From JALYYC01 sp963795805 (lineage in GTDB: Bacteria > Chloroflexota > Dormibacteria > CF-121): a DNA stretch of 64,000 nucleotides. The translations under genes and the position numbers were made by a program. Shown here piece after piece: positions 1 through 6,201 of this stretch (within the stretch, counting starts at the first letter, position 1; every line of letters starts with the position of its first letter). The stretch is from contig CAWCIV010000001.1 in NCBI GenBank assembly GCA_963795805.1, positions 682,001 through 746,000 on the forward strand, in the 5' to 3' direction. The notes below the pieces were generated by a model. It was given only the letters and a program-made list of their open reading frames with translations, searched no databases and was not told the DNA's origin.

Positions 1-1138
1 GAGGGTTCTAGTTCTCAACCCGGGGTCGAGCTCACTCAAGGTCAGCGTTCTCGACAGCGAGGGCCTGGCCGCGCTGGGCCAGGTCGAGGTCTCGCTCGGA
101 ACGGACGCGACCAGGGGGCGTGGCGTCGCTGGGCCGGTTCGGGCGGCCCTGAAGAAACTGGACGGTACGGTGCCGATGGCATCGGTCGAGGCGGTAGGCT
201 ATCGCGTCGTCCACGGCGGCACTCAGTTCCGCAAAGCCGTCCGGATCACGCCGCTCGTGGTCAAGCGGATCGAGGCGCTGGCCGAGTTCGCCCCGCTGCA
301 CAATCCGGTCGCCGCCGCCACCATCCGCGCGACCCAGGCGATTCTGAAGAAGCCGAGCCATGTCGCCACGTTCGACACTGCGTTTCACGCGACCTTGCCA
401 GAAGTCGCCTACCTCTACCCGGTCCCAGCGCCGTGGTCTCGCGACTGGAAGGTCCGCCGGTTCGGGTTTCACGGCCTGTCGGCGGAATGGTCGAGCAGGC
501 GCGCAGCGGAGCTCCTGGCTCAGCCAGCCAGAGAGCTGGCGTTAATCGTCGCGCACCTTGGCAGCGGCGCCTCGGTCACGGCCGTCCTCGACGGGCAATC
601 CGTTGATACCTCGATGGGCCTGACCCCGCTCGAGGGCTTGATGATGGGGACGCGCGCCGGCTCGATCGATCCGGGCATCCTTATCTTCGCGCTCCGCACG
701 AAGAGGAGCACCGTCGCAAAGTTGGAGGATCAGCTGTGGCACGAGTCCGGCCTTGTTGGCGTCGCAGGAAAGAAGGCCGGGATGCGGGAACTGGAAGAAG
801 CGGGGCGGAAGGGCAACAAGCGGGCCCAGCTCGCGGTGGACATGTTCGTGCATCGCGCCGCAGCCGGAATCGCGGCGGCGGCGACGTCGCTACCGCGGAT
901 CGACGCCCTGGTCTTCACCGGCGGCATCGGCGAGCATTCGCCATGGATTCGCTCGGCCATCGTCCGGAGACTGGGCGCGCTTGGATTCAGCGGAATCAAG
1001 GCTGGCGACGGCAAAGGGGATGAAATCCTGACCGAACCAGGCTGGAGGCCGGCCGTGCTTCGGGTCGCCGCTCGTGAAGATGCGGTCATAGCCGGTCACG
1101 TCGCCGAGCTGATATCGATGCAAACGCCCAGGCGTTGA
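1..1138 (+). CDS. ackA: Acetate kinase (start codon at window edge)
   Basis: Interconverts acetate plus ATP with acetyl phosphate in the cytoplasm. The reading frame is open from base 2 and begins RVLVLNPGSSSLK, the family's N-terminal nucleotide-binding motif, so only the start codon is missing; its last base may be base 1. About 378 residues are present, close to the usual 390-400. Other family signatures are FDTAFH, RRFGFHGLS, the phosphate-binding AHLGSGAS stretch, MGTRAGSIDPG and FTGGIGEHS. No phosphotransacetylase gene is visible next to it. An internal ATG at 170 would cut off the nucleotide-binding motif and is not the true start. Confidence 0.93.
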   Translation, partial: RVLVLNPGSSSLKVSVLDSEGLAALGQVEVSLGTDATRGRGVAGPVRAALKKLDGTVPMASVEAVGYRVVHGGTQFRKAVRITPLVVKRIEALAEFAPLHNPVAAATIRATQAILKKPSHVATFDTAFHATLPEVAYLYPVPAPWSRDWKVRRFGFHGLSAEWSSRRAAELLAQPARELALIVAHLGSGASVTAVLDGQSVDTSMGLTPLEGLMMGTRAGSIDPGILIFALRTKRSTVAKLEDQLWHESGLVGVAGKKAGMRELEEAGRKGNKRAQLAVDMFVHRAAAGIAAAATSLPRIDALVFTGGIGEHSPWIRSAIVRRLGALGFSGIKAGDGKGDEILTEPGWRPAVLRVAAREDAVIAGHVAELISMQTPRR

Positions 1139-1212
1139 CGGCATTCGTGCCATGGAGAAGCGCCTTGTCACCCGACCTGGAGGCGCTGCGCTCTCTACTT
1201 GCACTAGTCTGC

Positions 1213-1227
1213 ATACCGTAGTAGTAT
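1213..1227. promoter_or_regulatory. Short dyad ATAC-N7-GTAT upstream of padR
   Basis: ATAC (1213-1216) and GTAT (1224-1227) form an inverted repeat centred 19 bp before the padR-like start at 1239. PadR regulators usually bind such dyads in their own promoters. The arms are short, so this is only a candidate operator. Confidence 0.25.
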
Positions 1228-1238
1228 CCGATCCGTAG

Positions 1239-1586
1239 ATGCAGAAAGCCGAGGTCGACAACTCGCAGCTGCTGAAAGGCGTCCTCGATCTGGCGGTGCT
1301 GGCTGTGCTGGGCGAGAAGGACAGTTACGGGTATGACGTCGTCCGACGCCTCCGCGATCACGGTCTCGATTCGGTGGGGGATGCCTCCGTCTACGGCACG
1401 CTCCGTCGTCTCTACCAGGCCGGCGCGCTGAATTCCTATGTCGTGCCCTCCGATGAGGGACCGCATCGCAAGTACTACGGGCTGAACGACCGCGGTCGGA
1501 ACACGCTCGACCAGTCGGCGAAGACGTGGGCCTCGCTCAGCGGGGCCATGAACAAAATGCTCAACGGAAGGAGCCACAAGGGATGA
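1239..1586 (+). CDS. PadR-family transcriptional regulator
   Basis: A 115-residue winged-helix repressor. It begins with the typical LLKGVLDLAVLAVL helix, followed by GYDVVRRL and the recognition region around YGTLRRLYQAG, then the wing region RKYYGLNDRG. PadR proteins of this size sense small molecules or phenolics and repress an adjacent gene. The stop codon overlaps the start of the next gene (ATGA at 1583-1586), so the two are translationally coupled. This is the usual pairing of a PadR regulator with a HAAS-domain membrane protein. Confidence 0.9.
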   Translation: MQKAEVDNSQLLKGVLDLAVLAVLGEKDSYGYDVVRRLRDHGLDSVGDASVYGTLRRLYQAGALNSYVVPSDEGPHRKYYGLNDRGRNTLDQSAKTWASLSGAMNKMLNGRSHKG

Positions 1587-2527
1587 CCACTGACGAACGC
1601 GCGGCCGACGTTGCCACCTACGCCGCCCAGGTTCATGCCGCGCTCGGAGACATGCCGGCGGAAGAACGGGAACCATTGCTGGCGGATCTCGACGATCACC
1701 TGGCCGAGATTGCCGTCGAAGCCGAAGGGACCCTCGCCGAGCGTCTCGGGCCTCCTGCGCAATATGCCGCCGAGTTGCGAGCGGCTTACGGCACTGCGCA
1801 TTCGAACGCGGACCGCCGCACGGGGCCCATTCGCGAGATCGTCGACGGCCTTCGGGCAGGCCTGGGTCAGTCGCGCTGGTACCGGGACGTTCGCGCTTTT
1901 CTCCCGAGCCTCCGCCCGGCGTGGTGGGTGCTCCGCGGCTACGGCGTCGCGCTCTTGTTAACGCTCATGTTCAGCTCCGGGGTCGACGTGCGGCCGATTC
2001 CGAATCCCGTCCATGCCCGCGGGCTGGTGCAACTGATCCTGACCGCGGTCGCTATCGTGTTGTCGGTCCAGCTGGGGCAGCGATTCCACGCGCGGACCGA
2101 CGCCACGCGCCTGCTTGGAATCCTGGGTAATACCGCGATTGCCCTGCTGGTCATTCCGATGCTGGGCTCGATGAGCACCAGCGCCGGATACGTCGGCGGC
2201 GACGTTGTGACGCAGGGATCTAGCTTCGCTCCGCAGAGCGTCTTTGCGGGAGGCGGCCTGGTGACCAACATCTATCCCTATTCGAAAGAGGGCAAACCGC
2301 TGACCGATGTCCTTGTGTTCGACCAAAACGGTCAGGCGCTCACTGTCGATAGCAAAGCTGGCGGGATCGAGAGCACCTACCCGCTCGGTGCGGACGGTCA
2401 GCCAATCACGAATGCGTACCCGCTGACGCAACGAAACATCGGTGGGCCGCCCGTCGTGCGCCCGCGCGTCGCGATCCCTCCGTGGCCGGCGCCTTCGCCG
2501 AGCCCGAGCCCGACCGCGACGCCCTAG
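1583..2527 (+). CDS. HAAS (DUF1700-like) membrane protein
   Basis: A 314-residue protein cotranscribed with the PadR regulator. The N-terminal 70 residues are a HAAS-type helical domain: repeated acidic helices, with the motif LADLDDHLAEIA and the segment LAERLGPPAQYAAELRAAYG. Three hydrophobic segments follow near residues 115-135, 145-165 and 180-195. The C-terminal half is extracytoplasmic-looking and ends in a Pro/Ser-rich tail. The start at 1583 is preferred over the upstream in-frame start at 1526 because it follows GGAAGGAG and gives the ATGA overlap. Its role is inferred to be a sensor or partner of the regulator; no enzymatic motif is visible. Confidence 0.75.
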   Translation: MTTDERAADVATYAAQVHAALGDMPAEEREPLLADLDDHLAEIAVEAEGTLAERLGPPAQYAAELRAAYGTAHSNADRRTGPIREIVDGLRAGLGQSRWYRDVRAFLPSLRPAWWVLRGYGVALLLTLMFSSGVDVRPIPNPVHARGLVQLILTAVAIVLSVQLGQRFHARTDATRLLGILGNTAIALLVIPMLGSMSTSAGYVGGDVVTQGSSFAPQSVFAGGGLVTNIYPYSKEGKPLTDVLVFDQNGQALTVDSKAGGIESTYPLGADGQPITNAYPLTQRNIGGPPVVRPRVAIPPWPAPSPSPSPTATP

Positions 2528-2913
2528 TCGAGGGCGGTGATCAGCAGGCCGCCCATCATGGCGGTGTTCTTGAGGAACTGGGTGCGCTGCATGGCGCGCT
2601 TCTGGGGATCGTTAATAGCCCAGAAGGCATGACCGGCGATGGTCGTAGGGATCAACGAGGTGGCCAGGGCCAGCGATGCAAGGCGCGGCAGGATCCCCGC
2701 CGCCAGCATGCCACCGGCTCCCAGGTGAACCGCGGCATTGAGGCGAACGGCGGTTTCGGGGTCGGCGGGGGCGATCGGGATCATCGCGGCGACGCTCTCG
2801 ACCACTGGTCGCGCCGCCTCGACTCGGCCGCCTGGGTCACGAAGGACGGCGATTCCGCCGAGGATGAACGGGGCGGCTAGCATCGGCCGGGCGATGGTGC
2901 GGATCAGATGCAT
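2524..2913 (-). CDS. DoxX-family membrane protein
   Basis: A 129-residue small membrane protein with the DoxX N-terminal pattern (RPMLAAPFILGGIAVL) and four hydrophobic segments. The C-terminal stretch QFLKNTAMMGGLLI is typical of the family, which is linked to thiol or redox stress at the membrane. The reading frame runs further upstream, but homology starts at the ATG at 2913. It converges with and slightly overlaps the HAAS gene's stop. Confidence 0.85.
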   Translation of the reverse strand: MHLIRTIARPMLAAPFILGGIAVLRDPGGRVEAARPVVESVAAMIPIAPADPETAVRLNAAVHLGAGGMLAAGILPRLASLALATSLIPTTIAGHAFWAINDPQKRAMQRTQFLKNTAMMGGLLITALD

Positions 2914-2976
2914 CGGCTCAACTGTACCGCCAGCGAACGTCAGACGGCGATGTGGCCCGGGTACGCTTGACCCGAT

Positions 2977-3285
2977 ATGGTTACGGTTGCCCAGGTCCGC
3001 AAGGTCGCCCTCGGACTGGCCGGGGCAGTCGAGATGGACCATCATGGCCGGGCGTCGTTTCGCGTCGAGAAGAAGATCTTTGCCACGGTGCCGGATTCTG
3101 AGCACCTCAACGTGATGGTCGAGGAGCCGCGAATCGAGGCGCTGGTCCGGGTGCATCCAGACCTGTGCGCCGAGGTCTGGTGGGGAAAGCGTCTGGCCGC
3201 GGTTCGGGTGGATTTGCGGAAGGCGCCCGCCAAGCTCGTGACCGACCTCCTTGCCGAGGCCTGGCACCGCCGCGTGATGCCTTAG
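2977..3285 (+). CDS. MmcQ/YjbR family DNA-binding protein
   Basis: A 102-residue protein with the CyaY-like MmcQ/YjbR fold. Visible landmarks are LPG-like AxxL..AVEMDHHGRASFRV at the N-terminus, then FATV, and the closing helix with VTDLLAEAWHR. The family is small and widespread; DNA binding has been reported for members, but the cellular role is not settled. Its stop overlaps the ECF sigma gene's stop by 4 bp on the opposite strand. Confidence 0.85.
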   Translation: MVTVAQVRKVALGLAGAVEMDHHGRASFRVEKKIFATVPDSEHLNVMVEEPRIEALVRVHPDLCAEVWWGKRLAAVRVDLRKAPAKLVTDLLAEAWHRRVMP

Positions 3286-3842
3286 TGGAGCTCGGCCGCC
3301 TGTAGGGCGTGGCGCATCTTTTCCAGCCCTAGCCGCTGGCGGCTCTTCACGGTGCCGAGCGGGACCCCCGTCGTGACCGCTACTTCGGGCTGGCTCAGCC
3401 CACCAAAGTAGGACAGCTCGATGGCACGTCGCTGATTGGACGGTAGTTCGTGGAGGAGGGCGCGGACCTGGGTGCGATCGGCATTGGCGGCCACATGATC
3501 CCAGGCGGTGTCGTCGACTGACAGGTCCGCATCATCGATGTTGCCGATCTCGCGATGCGTCGCGTTGCCACGGAGACGGTCGATGGCGCGATTCCGGACA
3601 ATGCGCAGGAGCCAGCTGCGGAGCTGGCCGCGATCGGGATCGAAGCGGTTGGCGTGGCGCCAGAGAGCGACAAAGGCTTCCTGCACGACGTCCTCCGCCG
3701 CCATCCGATCGTTCAGCATTCTGAACGCGAGCCCATAGGCGAGCCGCGAGTAGCGATCGTAGAGGGGCTCGATCGCCCGGGTATCGCCGGCCGCGAGTAG
3801 CGGAATCATCTCAGCGTCGGTCTGCGGATACGCAATGGCCAT
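3282..3842 (-). CDS. ECF-type RNA polymerase sigma factor
   Basis: A 186-residue sigma-70 family member with region 2 (residues about 25-95: YDRYSRLAYGLAFRML, DVVQEAFVALWRHA and RSWLLRIVRNRAIDRLR) and region 4 (about 125-180: LHELPSNQRRAIELSYFGG, then a helix-turn-helix ending GTVKSRQRLGLEKMR). No extra C-terminal domain or Cys-rich anti-sigma is adjacent. It is the last gene of a minus-strand operon behind a 63-residue protein and a receiver-domain protein. It stands divergent from a CarH-like cobalamin protein. In Streptomyces an ECF sigma (LitS) is controlled by a CarH/LitR-type light receptor, which makes this placement suggestive. Confidence 0.93.
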   Translation of the reverse strand: MAIAYPQTDAEMIPLLAAGDTRAIEPLYDRYSRLAYGLAFRMLNDRMAAEDVVQEAFVALWRHANRFDPDRGQLRSWLLRIVRNRAIDRLRGNATHREIGNIDDADLSVDDTAWDHVAANADRTQVRALLHELPSNQRRAIELSYFGGLSQPEVAVTTGVPLGTVKSRQRLGLEKMRHALQAAELH

Positions 3843-3846
3843 GTCT

Positions 3847-4038
3847 TTATCCTTTGAGATGCGCGAGTAAGTCGAGTTGACGGGTCAGGCATTGTTTGAC
3901 GAGGTCGTCGACCATGCCGAGCGTGCCGGCGTTGGTCGGCCCGGCCTTGAGTACCTCGACGGCCGCGTCGAGGGCGGTGAGGTCGCCGGCCATGTCCCTG
4001 ATGATTCGCATGGCCTGGTCATCCCAGCCGCTACTCAC
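3847..4038 (-). CDS. Small helical protein of unknown function
   Basis: A 63-residue predicted all-helical protein, not recognised. It starts with GTG at 4038, overlapping the receiver gene's stop by 8 bp, and ends 4 bp before the sigma gene's start, so the three are one operon. It has one Cys and one His and no membrane segment. Position alone suggests an accessory to the receiver protein or the sigma factor, for example a sigma or phospho-signal modulator; the sequence does not prove this. Confidence 0.65.
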   Translation of the reverse strand: MSSGWDDQAMRIIRDMAGDLTALDAAVEVLKAGPTNAGTLGMVDDLVKQCLTRQLDLLAHLKG

Positions 4039-4384
4039 GTAGAAGCCCTTCCACCATGGCGGTCAGCTCGAGGGCGCGGACCGGCTTGTTCAGGTAGTAC
4101 CCGCACGTCAGGCCGGCGGTAGCGTCAGGCCCGGCCCACGGGGACCCGCTGAGCACTACGACGGGGATGCCGGGGTAGCGCTGCTCCAGCCATTGGCAGG
4201 ACAGCGGGACGCTCGGGCGGTCGAAGTCGACGATCACGCAGCTGGGGCCGTCGAAGCCGGCGGGCAAGACGTCCCGATCAGCCGAAACGCGATGCCCGCG
4301 GCCCTCGAACAGGGAGGTGAGCGAGGCGCAAAGCATCGCGTCGGCCGAGTGAATGACAATGGTTCGCGTTGCGGTGGATCTCAT
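4031..4384 (-). CDS. Receiver-domain (REC) protein, degenerate N-terminus
   Basis: A 117-residue stand-alone receiver-like protein. It keeps the likely phosphoacceptor Asp in CVIVDFD, the switch Ser in VVVLSGS and the conserved Lys in YYLNKPV. The N-terminal acidic pair is weak (IHSAD instead of DD). There is no output domain. It is the first gene of the operon with the small protein and the ECF sigma factor. The start at 4384 gives the expected REC N-terminus; in-frame sequence further upstream crosses the divergent promoter region. Confidence 0.75.
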   Translation of the reverse strand: MRSTATRTIVIHSADAMLCASLTSLFEGRGHRVSADRDVLPAGFDGPSCVIVDFDRPSVPLSCQWLEQRYPGIPVVVLSGSPWAGPDATAGLTCGYYLNKPVRALELTAMVEGLLRE

Positions 4385-4437
4385 GGGCCCACTGTGCCCC
4401 GGAGGGGGTATCGCTCGGGGGCATTTCGCGCTTATCA

Positions 4438-4456
4438 TTAGACAAATCCTTAGACA
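4438..4456. promoter_or_regulatory. 12-bp-spaced direct repeat TTAGACA between divergent operons
   Basis: TTAGACA occurs at 4438-4444 and again at 4450-4456, exactly 12 bp start to start, in the 88-bp gap between the receiver/sigma operon and the cobalamin-protein operon. CarH-type MerR regulators bind tandem direct repeats of about 11 bp containing an ACA core, so this is a reasonable operator for the adjacent MerR-type protein. It lies 17 bp before the TTG start at 4473. Confidence 0.45.
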
Positions 4457-4472
4457 GTGAGAGGACACTAAG

Positions 4473-5138
4473 TTGGGGAGGGCATTGCCGAAGGCCGTCA
4501 GCCGAACCCGCGGCGTTCGGGTCGGGCGCTTCATCGCGCTGCTCCGAGCGGGCGATAAGGCAGCCGCAGCGGCCTTCGTGCAGGAGGTCTTCGAGGAGAC
4601 CAGCTCGAGGGTAGCGCTCTTTGCCGACCTGATTCATCCGGCGCAGTACGAGATCGGGGACCTCTGGTATCGGGGCGAGATCAGCATCGCGGATGAGCAT
4701 CGAGCGACCGCGATCGTGGAGGCGATCACCTCGGCGCTGCCCCCAACGCCAGCGCCGGGGCGATCACCCCGAGGACCATGCGTGCTGGCGGCGGTCGGCG
4801 GCGAGCAACACGTGGTCGGCTTGCGGTTGCTGGCCGCCGCGCTCGAGGACGACGGCTGGACGGTCACGATGCTGGGCGGCCGTACCCCGACCTCGGGTCT
4901 GATGGAGGTCGTGAGAAAGGAGCGTCCGAAGTTCGTCGGGCTGTCAGCCGCCTACCTGCCCCAAACGGCATCGTTGAAGGCGGCGATCGAGGACATCAAG
5001 AAGCTGCGGGTGCCGGTGCTGGTCGGCGGCCCTGCCTTCAACCGCAATGAATCTCTCTGGACCAGGGTTGGCGCCGATGGACATGGCGCTGACGTGCGGG
5101 TGGCCGTCGCTCTGGCGCAGCGGATCGCCGGCTCGTGA
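4473..5138 (+). CDS. Cobalamin-binding protein, CarH-like light-sensor module without HTH
   Basis: A 221-residue protein with a helical-bundle domain (residues about 15-90) and a B12-binding Rossmann domain (about 102-218). The bundle carries W65-x9-E75-H76, the signature of adenosylcobalamin photoreceptors of the CarH/LitR group. The Rossmann domain has E111-x-H113-x-x-G116, where His113 would be the lower cobalt ligand. The residue after W65 is Tyr, whereas Thermus CarH has a His that becomes the upper ligand after light. The N-terminal DNA-binding domain of CarH is absent; the next gene, overlapping by 4 bp (GTGA), supplies a MerR-type HTH. The start is TTG. Corrinoid methyltransferase partners are not nearby, so a sensory role is favoured over catalysis. 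Confidence 0.85.
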   Translation: MGRALPKAVSRTRGVRVGRFIALLRAGDKAAAAAFVQEVFEETSSRVALFADLIHPAQYEIGDLWYRGEISIADEHRATAIVEAITSALPPTPAPGRSPRGPCVLAAVGGEQHVVGLRLLAAALEDDGWTVTMLGGRTPTSGLMEVVRKERPKFVGLSAAYLPQTASLKAAIEDIKKLRVPVLVGGPAFNRNESLWTRVGADGHGADVRVAVALAQRIAGS

Positions 5139-5809
5139 CCGAGCCGGCCGCGTTCTCGGTCAGCGAAGTCGGGTCGATGACGGGCCTGTCGACGCACACG
5201 ATCCGGGCCTGGGAGCGGCGACATGATGCCCTGCAGCCGAAGCGGTCGAAGAGCGGCCATCGCCAGTACACGGCGGACGATGTCGAATTCCTGATTCGGG
5301 TGAAACAGCTGACCCGCGCCCGAGGACTCTCGCTCAAACTCGCGTTGATGGAAGCGCGCGGCATGCTGCCTGCATCAGAGGCGCCGACTGGTCCGGTCTA
5401 TGCCGAAGCGCCGTCGCAGGACGGGCTCCGTGGTACGTGGCGATCGGTGGCGGACCTGCTCCCGTACCTGATCTTGATTGTGGATCCTCTGGGCGTGATC
5501 GTCGACGCCAGCATTCCCGTCGCGCGCGCGGTCGGGCGGCTCCGGCGCGACTTGCACGGAGTGCGGTTCACTGACCTGGTCGAGCCGCACGACCGAGCCA
5601 AGGCGGCGAGGGTTTACCGTGCGCCGCTCCAGCAACGGCGTGGCTGGGAGATCAACTTGAAGACGCGGTCATTGCGTGGACTGTTCTCATTCGATTGCTG
5701 GCCAATTCGGCAGCAGGACCGATGGGTGATCGCCTGCGTCGGGCGCGACCTGAACGAGACCGGCTTCGAGTTGTGGCCCAGCGACGACCTCGGCCTATCG
5801 GCGACCTGA
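5135..5809 (+). CDS. MerR-type HTH regulator with PAS domain
   Basis: A 224-residue regulator. Residues about 8-75 are a MerR helix-turn-helix of the CarH/MlrA kind (HTIRAWERRHDALQPKR, then SGHRQYTADDVEFL). Residues about 105-210 resemble a PAS domain (DLLPYLILIVDPLGVIVDAS ... GWEINLKTRSLRG). There is no cobalamin-binding domain. The GTG start overlaps the stop of the cobalamin-binding gene, so the pair is very probably made together and may form one split receptor. The PAS domain could add a second input such as redox or a flavin. Confidence 0.85.
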   Translation: MTEPAAFSVSEVGSMTGLSTHTIRAWERRHDALQPKRSKSGHRQYTADDVEFLIRVKQLTRARGLSLKLALMEARGMLPASEAPTGPVYAEAPSQDGLRGTWRSVADLLPYLILIVDPLGVIVDASIPVARAVGRLRRDLHGVRFTDLVEPHDRAKAARVYRAPLQQRRGWEINLKTRSLRGLFSFDCWPIRQQDRWVIACVGRDLNETGFELWPSDDLGLSAT

Positions 5810-5812
5810 ACG

Positions 5813-6184
5813 TCAGTCGCCGGTGGCGTTGACGTCGGCGCGCTCGATCATGAGGACGATCGTCTTCTCGGGCGCGAGCGGCCGGTGCTGGACGCCCATT
5901 GGCACGGTAAACGCCTGCATCGGGCCCAACTCGACCTTCTCGCCTTCGAGCTCGATGATCAGCTTGCCCTCCACGACGTAGAAGAACTCATCCTGCGTGT
6001 CGTGCTTATGCCAGTGAAATTCGCCCTGGAGGACGCCGAGCCGGACGACGGCATCATTGACCTGGCACAGGGTCTGGTTGAACCAGGGGTCGGTGGTGCC
6101 GGCGATGATCGGACCGAGGTCGATGCGCTGCATCGGTTGAAAGAGGGTCGTCGTGTTGATCGAGTACGCCTGTTTACCGGTCAT
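5813..6184 (-). CDS. Cupin-domain protein
   Basis: A 123-residue single-cupin protein. Cupin motif 1 is GEFHWHKHDTQDEFFYVVEG, with the metal ligands His, His and Glu. Motif 2 includes FTVPMGVQHRP with the fourth ligand His. Small proteins of this type bind a metal and act as sugar isomerases, dioxygenases or ligand sensors; the substrate cannot be told from sequence. It is convergent with the MerR-PAS gene. Confidence 0.87.
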   Translation of the reverse strand: MTGKQAYSINTTTLFQPMQRIDLGPIIAGTTDPWFNQTLCQVNDAVVRLGVLQGEFHWHKHDTQDEFFYVVEGKLIIELEGEKVELGPMQAFTVPMGVQHRPLAPEKTIVLMIERADVNATGD

Positions 6185-6201
6185 GCACCTACCCGATCGC
6201 C

